From NCBI GenBank assembly GCA_016871395.1, contig VFYV01000012.1, forward strand, positions 1 through 59,739: a stretch of DNA of 59,739 nt. Reading direction: 5' to 3'. Under the pieces are notes generated by a model. That model was not told where the DNA came from, ran no database searches, and saw only the letters and a program-made list of their open reading frames with translations. This document shows positions 34,382-42,002 of the stretch, one piece after another (position 1 is the first letter of the stretch; every line of letters begins with the position of its first letter). The stretch comes from Actinomycetota bacterium. Its GTDB lineage: Bacteria > Actinomycetota > Acidimicrobiia > Acidimicrobiales > Ilumatobacteraceae. Made by a program: the position numbers and the translations under genes.

Positions 34382-35581
34382 TCAGACCGAGACGATGACC
34401 GCGGAACCGTTGCCGAACAGGCCCTGATTGGCGGTGATGCCGGCCTTGGCGCCTTCCACCTGGCGACCTTGGGCCTGTCCACGCAATTGCCAGGTGAGTT
34501 CGCACACCTGGGCGATCGCCTGGGCGGGGATGGCCTCTCCGAAGCACGACAAGCCACCGCTCGGGTTCACGGGCACGCGACCACCGATGGTGGTCGCACC
34601 CGAACGCAGCAATCCCTCGGCCTCTCCTGGCGCGCACAATCCGAGATGCTCGTACCAATCGAGTTCGAGCGCCGTGGAAAGGTCGTACACCTCGGCCATG
34701 TTCATGTCAGAAGGCGACATACCGGCCTCCTCGAACGCCGCCCAACACAGGGAGTCCTTGAAGCCCCGCGCGGGCGCAGCGACGACCGCCGTGGAGTCAG
34801 TGGCGAAGTCCGGCAACTCCAAAATCGTCTGCGGGTAGGTGGGAGTCACCGTACTCACCGCGCGAATGCGTGGAATTCCGTTCAGCGAGCCCAATTTCTT
34901 CTCGGCGTAGGCCCGGCTGGTGACGATCATGGCCGCCGCCCCGTCGGAGGTCGCGCAGATGTCGAGCAATCGCAAGGGATCGCTGACGATCGGGCTGTTC
35001 AACACGTCCTCGATCGCGTTCTCCTTGCGGAACCGCGCGTAGGGGTTGTGTACTCCGTGCCGCGAGTTCTTCACCTTCACCTGCGCGAAATCCTCGGCCG
35101 TCGCCCCGTACAGGTCCATGCGACGGCGAGCGAACATGGCGAAGTACACCGGGTTCGTCGCGCCGAGAAGATGGAACCGTAACCAGTCCGGATCGGTCTT
35201 GCGCTCGCCCCCCACCGGGGCGAAGAACCCCTTGGGTGTGGTGTCGGCCCCGATCACCATCGCCACGTCACAAAAGCCGGCCAAGATCGAGGCGCGGGCG
35301 GACTGCAGACTGTGGGCGCCGCTGGCGCAGGCGGCGTAACTCGACGAGATGCTGGCGCCGTTCCATCCCAATTTCTGCGCGAAGGTCGAACCAGCGATGA
35401 AACCGGGGTATCCGTTGCGGATCGTGTCGGCCCCGGCGACGTACTCGACGTCCTTCCATTCGATGCCGGCATCTTTCAGCGCCGCGCGGGCGGCGACCAT
35501 TCCGTACTCGGTGAAATCGCGACCCCACTTGCCCCAGGGATGCATGCCCACTCCGAGCACCACGAGATCACGATCGCTCAT
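34382..35581 (-). CDS. Thiolase-fold lipid-transfer protein, Ltp2-like
   Basis: This 399-residue protein has the SCP-x/Ltp thiolase fold. A Cys lies at the usual nucleophile loop (YAACASGAHS), but the canonical GHP histidine is replaced: NPSGGLSCFGEAIPAQ. The NEAF element is NMAEVYDLST. These changes resemble Ltp2-type proteins, which act as retro-aldolases on branched steroid side-chain CoA esters together with a DUF35 partner, rather than as true thiolases. The DUF35 gene overlaps its start by ATGA, which strongly supports that pairing. The start at 35581 was chosen over the longer frame reaching 36,019, which overlaps DUF35. Confidence 0.8.
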   Translation of the reverse strand: MSDRDLVVLGVGMHPWGKWGRDFTEYGMVAARAALKDAGIEWKDVEYVAGADTIRNGYPGFIAGSTFAQKLGWNGASISSSYAACASGAHSLQSARASILAGFCDVAMVIGADTTPKGFFAPVGGERKTDPDWLRFHLLGATNPVYFAMFARRRMDLYGATAEDFAQVKVKNSRHGVHNPYARFRKENAIEDVLNSPIVSDPLRLLDICATSDGAAAMIVTSRAYAEKKLGSLNGIPRIRAVSTVTPTYPQTILELPDFATDSTAVVAAPARGFKDSLCWAAFEEAGMSPSDMNMAEVYDLSTALELDWYEHLGLCAPGEAEGLLRSGATTIGGRVPVNPSGGLSCFGEAIPAQAIAQVCELTWQLRGQAQGRQVEGAKAGITANQGLFGNGSAVIVSV

Positions 35582-36069
35582 GACCGGTCTCTGATCGACT
35601 CGGCGGCGGTGGGTCCGGCGGGTGCCCACACGTAGACCATGAACTCGGTGTCGACGCCATCGACCACTTCGCGGTACAACACGTCGGTCTCCAATTGCAT
35701 CGGCATGCCCACCTTCAGATCGGCGGCCATGATTCCCTTGGGCACCTGACCGAGGACGATGATGCCTTCCTTCTCCAGTTGGACCGCGGCAAGCGCGTAC
35801 GGCTCGAAGGGTTCGGCGGCGCGATACGGCGCTGGCGGCGCGTAACGATTCTCGGTGTAACTCCACACCGTGCCGACCCGCGACAGTGGCGTCGACACCA
35901 TGTTCTCGCCGTCGCAATTCGGGTTGGGACAGGCGCCGGAGCGAGGGGGAAAAACGAAGGTGCCGCAGGTGGCACAACGACAACCGATCAGATGTGGCTC
36001 GTGGTCGAGGGTGAACCACCCCTCGACGGCGGGGACCCGAACGACCTGTCCAGTGGCGGGAATCGACAC
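35578..36069 (-). CDS. DUF35 OB-fold/zinc-ribbon acyl-CoA partner protein
   Basis: This 163-residue protein has a rubredoxin-like zinc ribbon at the N-terminus (GCRCATCGTFVFPPRSGACPNPNC) followed by an OB-fold (about 60-150, VGTVWSYTENRY...GTVWS type). DUF35 proteins bind acyl-CoA and partner with thiolase-fold enzymes or acyl-CoA hydratases; ChsH2 and its relatives in steroid degradation are examples. It is translationally coupled to the Ltp2-like gene. It starts at GTG 36069, 6 nt after TAATCT. Confidence 0.88.
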   Translation of the reverse strand: MSIPATGQVVRVPAVEGWFTLDHEPHLIGCRCATCGTFVFPPRSGACPNPNCDGENMVSTPLSRVGTVWSYTENRYAPPAPYRAAEPFEPYALAAVQLEKEGIIVLGQVPKGIMAADLKVGMPMQLETDVLYREVVDGVDTEFMVYVWAPAGPTAAESIRDRS

Positions 36070-36075
36070 GTGGTC

Positions 36076-36081
36076 AGATTA
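36076..36081 (-). promoter_or_regulatory. -10 element TAATCT, leaderless DUF35 start
   Basis: On the minus strand TAATCT is followed by 6 nt and the GTG at 36069. The bases from this hexamer into the start codon read TCTGAC-CACGT-GTC, a partial match to the operator found at three other promoters. Confidence 0.5.
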
Positions 36082-36082
36082 C

Positions 36083-38485
36083 TCACGGCGCGACGGTGGG
36101 GCTCGTTTCGCGTTCGACCAACACCTCTCGGAGTCGCGGGACCACACTCTCGACGACGATTCGGTCGAGAACGGGCTGTTCAATGTGCACTCCGTCGGCA
36201 CGGAGCTCCCCGGGAGTCGATTCGGCGGCGGCCACGACGACCGACCACTCCAGCCGGCGGATCTCGGGCCAACGCTGAATCCACGACCCCATCAGTGAGT
36301 TCCACGCATCCACCCGTGCTTCGTCGGCGAACGGCGCTCCACCCAGTGCCCCACCATGAATGTACGGGCTGTCGAACATCACGAGCGTGGCTTGCGCTTC
36401 ATCGATCGCCGTCATCAACGACGACATCACGAGTTCGTGGCGTGCGAGGAACTCCTCGTCCTCGACCGTGTACCAAATCGGATCACCCGGGTACCGCTGC
36501 GCCGACTGCTCGGGCACCGAGGCAATCTCCAGAACGAGATGCGGCTCGAACTCGGCGATCATGTCGCGCCAGACGGCCTCGAAAGTCGGGCAATAACTCA
36601 TGTCGAAGTCCATGTCGGCCCACCATTGGATTCGCTCCACCTCGACCAGAGGACAATTGCGCCCGCCGGCCCACACCACCCTGAATTGATCGGCAGCCAC
36701 GTTGTGTAGCGCCTGCGCCACACCGAATGACGAGGAGTCGCCAATCACCATCACTCGGATCAGGTCTGCTCGGGATGCGGAAAGCGCCTCGTCGATCATC
36801 GCACCCAGTCGCTCGGGATTTCCCCCGACCAACACCACGGTCGAATCCGAGCGAAGGTCGAAGTCCTGCAGAGAGGAACGAAATATGTCGGGCCCTCCGT
36901 AGTCGACGACGATGATCGGGCGGTCGGCGAAACCGTTCAACAAGGCGTCAACCATCTCTCCGGACTGGGTGATCGTCACGGCCGCTCGATCGTCATCGGT
37001 CACGGGGGCCAAAGCCGCGACACGCTCGCGCAACACACGACGTTCGATGAGTCCCACGCCGACCAGGATCACATCGGGCTCAAGGCTGTCGATCGCCTCC
37101 ACGGCGTCGACGATCGTCGGACAGTCGCGGAACACCTCGAGGCTCAAAGCGCAACCCGGTGCGCTCACATCCACCGACTCCACTTCGACCCCCGAGCGGG
37201 CGAGATCGACACCCGTGCGTAACTGTGAACCCAACACCAGCACACGCGGCGACGGCTGGGCGATCGTCGTCACGTCGGTGGGCCCACCTATCGTGGCGAA
37301 ATCGACCACCACCTCCGGCGCATCGAGGCCGGCCAGAACCACCGACTGCTGGGTGTCGACGAGCACCGTCAACGTCGCGACGCTGACCATGGAAGCGATC
37401 AACGCAATGCCGGCGATCATGGGACGCTTGAGCACGCGCCGCGTTCGCACCGGGCTTTCGATCACCCGGTACGAGACGAACCCGAGCGACACGCTGACGA
37501 CGATCCGCACGAGATCCAATGACCAGCCGTCGAATCCCATGCGATCCGGGCTCATCACCACGATCACCGGCCAGTGAACGAGATAAATGGAGTAACTGGC
37601 CCGACCGACCACCACCAGCGGACGACGCGCGAACAACCAGGCCAGCGGCCCGGTCCCACTCGCGGCGTGAATCACGATCGACGATCCCACCGCGACCGCT
37701 GCCAATCCTCCGCGATAGAGCCAGGCGTCCGACGCCGTGGCCAGAACCATTGCCAGCACCAACGCGCCGAACGCGGTGACCCCCGCGATCGAGGTCGCAA
37801 TTCGAGAATGCGATGACGTACTCGTCGGCACACGGCGAGCGACGACGAGCGCCAGGACACAGCCGATCAGCAACTCGGCGGCCCGCACGTGGGTGCCGTA
37901 GTAGCCGAGATTTCGCGAGTCGGTGAAGAGTGACGTAACGACGCTGACCCCGATGAGGGCCACCAGACCCGGCAACAAAAACGCCCGTTTTTTCGACAAC
38001 ACGACGAACACCACGGGGAAAAGCAAATAGAACTGTTCCTCGATGGCCAGGCTCCAGAAATGGATCACTGGTGACGGTGTCGACGTGAAGAGTTCGGCGT
38101 AGGTGGACTGGGCGGTGGCAAAACGCCAGTTGGCCAGGTATCCGAGCGAGGCACCGAGGTCCCCGCGCAACCGAGCCCCGTCGAAAAGGCCCCATAGCGA
38201 CGCGATCGTGACGACGGCCAGCACCACCAGCGCTGCCGGGGTCAGACGACGCAATCGTCGAGCCCAAAAGACCCGCAGCGCCACCCGTCCGTCCCGATCC
38301 GTCTCTGCCAACAGGAGCCGGGTGATGAGGAATCCGGACAACGTGAAAAACAACGACACCCCGAGGAAACCACCCGACATCCACGCGAGGTCGAGGTGGA
38401 ACAACAACACGCCCACCACCGCCACGGCCCTCAGGCCGTCCAGAGCGTCGATGCGCGACGGGCCGACGCCCGATGTGTCCCCCAC
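36083..38485 (-). CDS. AT3 O-acyltransferase with tandem SGNH domains, first degenerate
   Basis: This 800-residue protein has an acyltransferase-3 membrane domain (about 10-345; RIDALDGLRAVAVVGVLLFH at the start, then FWSLAIEEQFYLLFP and YSIYLVHWP), an extra span at about 355-375, and a large extracytoplasmic part. AT3-SGNH proteins such as OatA acetylate cell-wall or surface polysaccharides. The outer part seems duplicated. Residues 414-530 look like an SGNH domain with GSQ (419-421) instead of GDS, and residues 577-790 form an intact one with GDS (582-584) and DGVH (764-767). It starts at GTG 38485, leaderless. Confidence 0.85.
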   Translation of the reverse strand: MGDTSGVGPSRIDALDGLRAVAVVGVLLFHLDLAWMSGGFLGVSLFFTLSGFLITRLLLAETDRDGRVALRVFWARRLRRLTPAALVVLAVVTIASLWGLFDGARLRGDLGASLGYLANWRFATAQSTYAELFTSTPSPVIHFWSLAIEEQFYLLFPVVFVVLSKKRAFLLPGLVALIGVSVVTSLFTDSRNLGYYGTHVRAAELLIGCVLALVVARRVPTSTSSHSRIATSIAGVTAFGALVLAMVLATASDAWLYRGGLAAVAVGSSIVIHAASGTGPLAWLFARRPLVVVGRASYSIYLVHWPVIVVMSPDRMGFDGWSLDLVRIVVSVSLGFVSYRVIESPVRTRRVLKRPMIAGIALIASMVSVATLTVLVDTQQSVVLAGLDAPEVVVDFATIGGPTDVTTIAQPSPRVLVLGSQLRTGVDLARSGVEVESVDVSAPGCALSLEVFRDCPTIVDAVEAIDSLEPDVILVGVGLIERRVLRERVAALAPVTDDDRAAVTITQSGEMVDALLNGFADRPIIVVDYGGPDIFRSSLQDFDLRSDSTVVLVGGNPERLGAMIDEALSASRADLIRVMVIGDSSSFGVAQALHNVAADQFRVVWAGGRNCPLVEVERIQWWADMDFDMSYCPTFEAVWRDMIAEFEPHLVLEIASVPEQSAQRYPGDPIWYTVEDEEFLARHELVMSSLMTAIDEAQATLVMFDSPYIHGGALGGAPFADEARVDAWNSLMGSWIQRWPEIRRLEWSVVVAAAESTPGELRADGVHIEQPVLDRIVVESVVPRLREVLVERETSPTVAP

Positions 38486-38491
38486 GGCGTG

Positions 38492-38497
38492 AGATTA
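38492..38497 (-). promoter_or_regulatory. -10 element TAATCT, leaderless acyltransferase start
   Basis: On the minus strand TAATCT is followed by 6 nt and the GTG at 38485. Confidence 0.5.
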
Positions 38498-38536
38498 CTT
38501 CTGGTTCCCACGAGGCGACGTACCCGTCAGTCGATT

Positions 38537-38554
38537 TCTGACACAGCGTCAGAT
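38537..38554 (+). promoter_or_regulatory. TetR-type operator, site 1 (acyl-CoA dehydrogenase operon)
   Basis: TCTGACACAGCGTCAGAT is an inverted repeat with 6-bp arms (TCTGAC/GTCAGA) and a 5-bp spacer. It lies 17 bp upstream of the -10 element at 38,572, over the expected -35 region. A further GTCAG at 38,526-38,530 makes an overlapping second repeat. Sites 2 and 3 are at 44,520 and 48,181. Confidence 0.65.
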
Positions 38555-38571
38555 CTCTCGGGGGTGGCGAC

Positions 38572-38577
38572 TAACGT
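38572..38577 (+). promoter_or_regulatory. -10 element TAACGT for the acyl-CoA dehydrogenase operon
   Basis: TAACGT is followed by 9 nt and the ATG at 38587, giving a leader of 2-3 nt at most. Confidence 0.4.
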
Positions 38578-38586
38578 CAATCCCTT

Positions 38587-39735
38587 ATGGATCTGCGCGA
38601 GACCGCCGACGAGTCCACGTTCCGACTCGAAGCCCGCACGTGGTTGGAAGCCAATGTTCCCGCCGAACCTCTCGCGAGCTTCGACACTGCCGAAGGCTTC
38701 ACCCAGCATCGGCGTTGGGAGAAAAAGTTGTACGACGGTCGCTGGTCGGCGGTGTCGTGGCCGGAACAATACGGAGGTCGCGGAGCCGACTACATCAAAT
38801 GGCTCATCTTCGAAGAGGAGTACTACCGCGCCGGCGCGCCCGGTCGCGTGAATCAGAACGGCATCTTCCTCCTCGGGCCCACCATCATGGAAGTGGGCAC
38901 CGACGCGCAGAAAGAGAAATTCCTCCCCAGCATGGCCTCGTCGGAGATCGTGTGGGGGCAAGCATGGAGTGAACCGAACGCGGGCAGCGACCTAGCGGGG
39001 ATCAAGAGCAAGGCCACGCGTGACGGCGACGACTGGATCCTGAACGGTCAGAAGATCTGGGCCAGTCGTGCCGTGTGGGCCGACTGGTGTTTCGGAATCT
39101 TCCGCACCGACCCCGAGGCCGAGCGACACCGCGGGCTCACCTTCATCCTGAGCCCGCTCGATCTGCCCGGAATCACTGTGCGCCCCATCGCTCAACTCGA
39201 TGGTGACACCGGCTTCGCCGAGATCTTCTTCGACGACGTGCGTGTACCGGTCGAAAACACCCTGGGCGAGGTGAACAAGGGATGGGGCGTCGCCATGGCC
39301 ACGGCCGGCTTCGAACGCGGAGTCAGCCTGCGTAGTCCGGCACGATTCAGCGAAGCCGTCAATCGACTCGTGGCTTTGTGGAAGCGACTCGGCGACAAGT
39401 CCGACACCGCGCTCGCCGATGCCGTCACCGACGTTTGGATGCAGGCGGAGGGCTACCGCCTGCACACGTACCAGACGGTCACCGGGATGTTGGAGGGACG
39501 TCCCATCGGTGCCGAGGCCAGTTTGAACAAGATCTTCTGGAGCGAGATGGACGTCCGCATCCACGAGATCGCACTGCAGATCATCGGACCGGAGGCCGAA
39601 CGCATGGAGGGCCCGCTCGAACGCTGGGTGGACGGATTCCTCTTTTCTTTGAGCGGCCCCATCTACGCCGGCACCAACGAGATTCAGCGCAACATCATCG
39701 CCGACCGTGTCTTGCAGTTGCCCCGGGGGATGTGA
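38587..39735 (+). CDS. Acyl-CoA dehydrogenase, larger subunit of a pair
   Basis: This 382-residue flavoprotein introduces a double bond into an acyl-CoA. It has the FAD/substrate motifs WGQAWSEPNAGSDLAGI and DWILNGQKIWASRA, and ends IYAGTNEIQRNIIADRVLQLPRG. The YEGT glutamate that is the base in medium-chain enzymes is Ala here, so the base, if any, must be elsewhere. The neighbouring shorter ACAD gene begins 3 nt downstream. Such pairs form alpha2-beta2 enzymes in actinobacterial steroid side-chain degradation. It is expressed from a promoter with the shared operator. Confidence 0.9.
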   Translation: MDLRETADESTFRLEARTWLEANVPAEPLASFDTAEGFTQHRRWEKKLYDGRWSAVSWPEQYGGRGADYIKWLIFEEEYYRAGAPGRVNQNGIFLLGPTIMEVGTDAQKEKFLPSMASSEIVWGQAWSEPNAGSDLAGIKSKATRDGDDWILNGQKIWASRAVWADWCFGIFRTDPEAERHRGLTFILSPLDLPGITVRPIAQLDGDTGFAEIFFDDVRVPVENTLGEVNKGWGVAMATAGFERGVSLRSPARFSEAVNRLVALWKRLGDKSDTALADAVTDVWMQAEGYRLHTYQTVTGMLEGRPIGAEASLNKIFWSEMDVRIHEIALQIIGPEAERMEGPLERWVDGFLFSLSGPIYAGTNEIQRNIIADRVLQLPRGM

Positions 39736-39738
39736 ATC

Positions 39739-40698
39739 ATGAGATTCGCTTTCACCGACGACCAGCGACTCTTCGCCGAGGGCCTTCGGGACCTTCTCGC
39801 CAAAGAGTGTCCGCCAGCACTGGTGCGCGACGTTTGGGAGAACGGCACCGGACACTCCCCCGAGTTGTGGGCGCACCTGTCGGGAATGGGGGTGCTATCG
39901 ATGCTCGCGCCCGAGGCTGACGGGGGTATGGGTGGCTCGTTCGTCGATGCCATCTTGCTCTTCCAAGAACTCGGTCGCGCCGCAGTGCCCGGCCCAGTGC
40001 TCGAACACATGGCGGTCGCCGTACCGGCTTTGGCCTCGACACCGTTCGGCGCGTCGCTGATCGCCGGCGAATCCATCGCCACGTTGTGGGTGGACGACTC
40101 TCCCTACGTGGCTCACGGCGGTGTGGCCGACCTGATCGTGCGCAGGGATTGCGTGCTCCGATCCTTCAAGTCGACTGATGCCCACGGCATGGACGGAGGT
40201 CGTCGATTGTTCACCGTCACCGGCGGCGAGCGCACGGACACCGACGTCAGCGTCGCCGGCCTGGACCCGTTCGATGCCATGGCTCTTGCCGTGGCCGCAT
40301 ACCTCATCGGGCTCTCGGAGCGAATGATCGAGATCGCCGCCGAGTACGCCCGAGTGCGCGAGCAGTTCGGCAAGCCGATTGGGTCGTTCCAAGCGGTCAA
40401 ACATCTCATGTCCGATGCGCTGCTCAAGGTCGAGTTCGCCAAGGCCCCCACCTATCGAGCAGCCTTCTCCGCCTCGACCGGCGCCACCACGATCGCCCGT
40501 GACATCAGCATGGCCAAGGCTCTCGCAGGTGAAGCCGCCTACCGCAGCAGTCGCAGCACCATGCAGGTGCACGGTGGAATCGGCTATACGTGGGAAGCCG
40601 ACTTGCAACTCTTCATGAAAAAGGCGTGGGCGCTCATGCGCTCGTACGGTGACGCCAACTTCCACCGTCGTCGCGTCTCCGGAGTCGTTCTGGCCTGA
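39739..40698 (+). CDS. Acyl-CoA dehydrogenase, shorter subunit of a pair
   Basis: This 319-residue ACAD is about 60 residues shorter than normal, with a reduced middle beta-domain (the segment between FGASLIAGESIATLW and DPFDAMALAVAAY). The C-terminal FAD-binding part is intact: REQFGKPIGSFQAVKH and QVHGGIGYTWEADLQLF. The length and adjacency to the preceding ACAD fit the beta subunit of an alpha2-beta2 heterotetramer. Which subunit keeps the catalytic base is not certain from sequence alone. Confidence 0.9.
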   Translation: MRFAFTDDQRLFAEGLRDLLAKECPPALVRDVWENGTGHSPELWAHLSGMGVLSMLAPEADGGMGGSFVDAILLFQELGRAAVPGPVLEHMAVAVPALASTPFGASLIAGESIATLWVDDSPYVAHGGVADLIVRRDCVLRSFKSTDAHGMDGGRRLFTVTGGERTDTDVSVAGLDPFDAMALAVAAYLIGLSERMIEIAAEYARVREQFGKPIGSFQAVKHLMSDALLKVEFAKAPTYRAAFSASTGATTIARDISMAKALAGEAAYRSSRSTMQVHGGIGYTWEADLQLFMKKAWALMRSYGDANFHRRRVSGVVLA

Positions 40699-40703
40699 TC
40701 GGC

Positions 40704-40709
40704 TAGAAC
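40704..40709 (+). promoter_or_regulatory. Possible -10 element TAGAAC, leaderless tauE-like start
   Basis: TAGAAC lies 6 nt before ATG 40716. The last base is C instead of T, as for glmU, so this is a weaker match. Confidence 0.3.
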
Positions 40710-40715
40710 TCTCCT

Positions 40716-41495
40716 ATGACATCCGAAGTCGCCCGGTATTCGATCGGACGCGTCATCGCCATCGGCATCGGGGCGGGGCTCTTGTCGGGCATGTTCGGCG
40801 TCGGAGGGGGTATCCTCGTCGTCCCCGCCCTCATGATGGTGTTGCGGTTCGATCAACGGCTGGCGAACGGCACGTCGCTCGGAGCGCTGCTTCCGATTTC
40901 GGTGGCCAGCCTCATCACCTATTGGAACCGTGACAACGTGGATTGGGCCATGGCCGCATGGTTGATCGCCGGCGCGCTGGGTGGCGCCGTACTCGGAACC
41001 AGATTGATCCACATCCTTCCGCGCAGGGTGCTCGGCTATCTGTTCGCAGCCACGTTGATCATCACCGCCATTCGTCTGTACGTCCCTATGACGGCCGATG
41101 GTCGCGATGCCATCACGGCGTCTACGGCGATCTCCTTGTTGATCATCGGACTGGTCGCCGGAACACTCGCCGGCCTGCTGGGAATCGGTGGAGGCATCGT
41201 GATGGTGCCGGCGATGGTGGTCCTCTTCAGCGAACTGAACGTGGTGGCCAAAGGCACGTCGGTCGCCGTCATCATCCCCACCTCGATCATGGGTACCTGG
41301 CGCAACTGGAAGGCCGACAACATCGACCTGAAGGTGGCCGCCATCGTCGGATTCGGTGGCATCGTCTCGGCGGTGGCCGGAGGCGTGATCGCCGACCACA
41401 TGTCGGAGGACCTGTCGAACGTGCTGTTCGCCTCACTGGTGTTGGTGGTGGCCGCGCGCATGATCGTCGATCTGCGCCGCGACACGTCGAGCTGA
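40716..41495 (+). CDS. TauE/SafE-type sulfite/organic anion exporter
   Basis: This 259-residue polytopic protein has seven to eight predicted spans and the two internal repeats of the family. Each repeat carries a glycine motif: GAGLLSGMFGVGGGILVVPAL near the start and LVAGTLAGLLGIGGGIVMVP in the middle. The family moves sulfite, sulfonates or related organic anions across the membrane. It follows the dehydrogenase pair by 17 nt but may have its own promoter. It converges with the copper-chaperone gene. Confidence 0.88.
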   Translation: MTSEVARYSIGRVIAIGIGAGLLSGMFGVGGGILVVPALMMVLRFDQRLANGTSLGALLPISVASLITYWNRDNVDWAMAAWLIAGALGGAVLGTRLIHILPRRVLGYLFAATLIITAIRLYVPMTADGRDAITASTAISLLIIGLVAGTLAGLLGIGGGIVMVPAMVVLFSELNVVAKGTSVAVIIPTSIMGTWRNWKADNIDLKVAAIVGFGGIVSAVAGGVIADHMSEDLSNVLFASLVLVVAARMIVDLRRDTSS

Positions 41496-41517
41496 GCCGT
41501 CGACGCGGCCGACGCTC
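41494..41517. terminator. Imperfect hairpin between convergent genes
   Basis: GAGC-C-GTCG...CGAC-GCTC spans the 20-bp gap between two converging stop codons. The stem is 8 bp with one bulge and a 7-nt loop. It could serve both strands, but there is no T-run on either side. Confidence 0.3.
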
Positions 41518-42001
41518 ACCCGTTCGGGTCGTTGGTCGCAACCTCGACGACCAGGCGGACCTCGCCCGCTTCGAGGAAGGTGAGAATCAATTCGAACGTG
41601 TCTCCCTCGACCAATGGTTCGACGAGACCTTCCAGCATCAGGTGTCGGCCACCGGGCACCAGGTCCACGCGGGAATTCGGCTCGAGCACCAAGTCGACGG
41701 CCTCCATCGTCGATTCCGTACCAGCCGCACCATGATTCTCGTGTCCCGCACCGTCATCGACTTTCGCTCCACTGGTGACGTGCAGCGAGGTCGACTCGGC
41801 ACGATCCGTCGACACTTCGACCAACTCGTCGGCCACCGGCGAGACGATGCTCATGTACACCGCGGCGACGTCGGACTGGGCGGGCGTCGGCCGGGCCCAC
41901 ACATTCGAGACCTTCAGTTCGTCGACGCCTGACGGTCCTGCACAAGCGACCAGAAGTGCCGCAACCAATGCGAACGTTCCGGTCCGGCTCTTCACGACCA
42001 C
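41516..42001 (-). CDS. PCu(A)C-type periplasmic copper chaperone lipoprotein
   Basis: This 161-residue protein has a lipoprotein signal (ALVAALLVAC, C20) and the PCu(A)C domain: VSNVWARPTPAQSDVAAVYMSI at the start, a Met/His site in TSLHVT and GGRHLMLEGL. The family delivers Cu(I) to the CuA centre of cytochrome oxidase or to other outer-face targets. A His-rich insertion (GHENHGAAG) between the two ligand groups is notable. It starts at GTG 42001 (or 41,995), one base after the stop of the PepSY gene, so the two and the LLM gene form one operon. Confidence 0.88.
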   Translation of the reverse strand: MVVKSRTGTFALVAALLVACAGPSGVDELKVSNVWARPTPAQSDVAAVYMSIVSPVADELVEVSTDRAESTSLHVTSGAKVDDGAGHENHGAAGTESTMEAVDLVLEPNSRVDLVPGGRHLMLEGLVEPLVEGDTFELILTFLEAGEVRLVVEVATNDPNG

Positions 42002-42002
42002 A

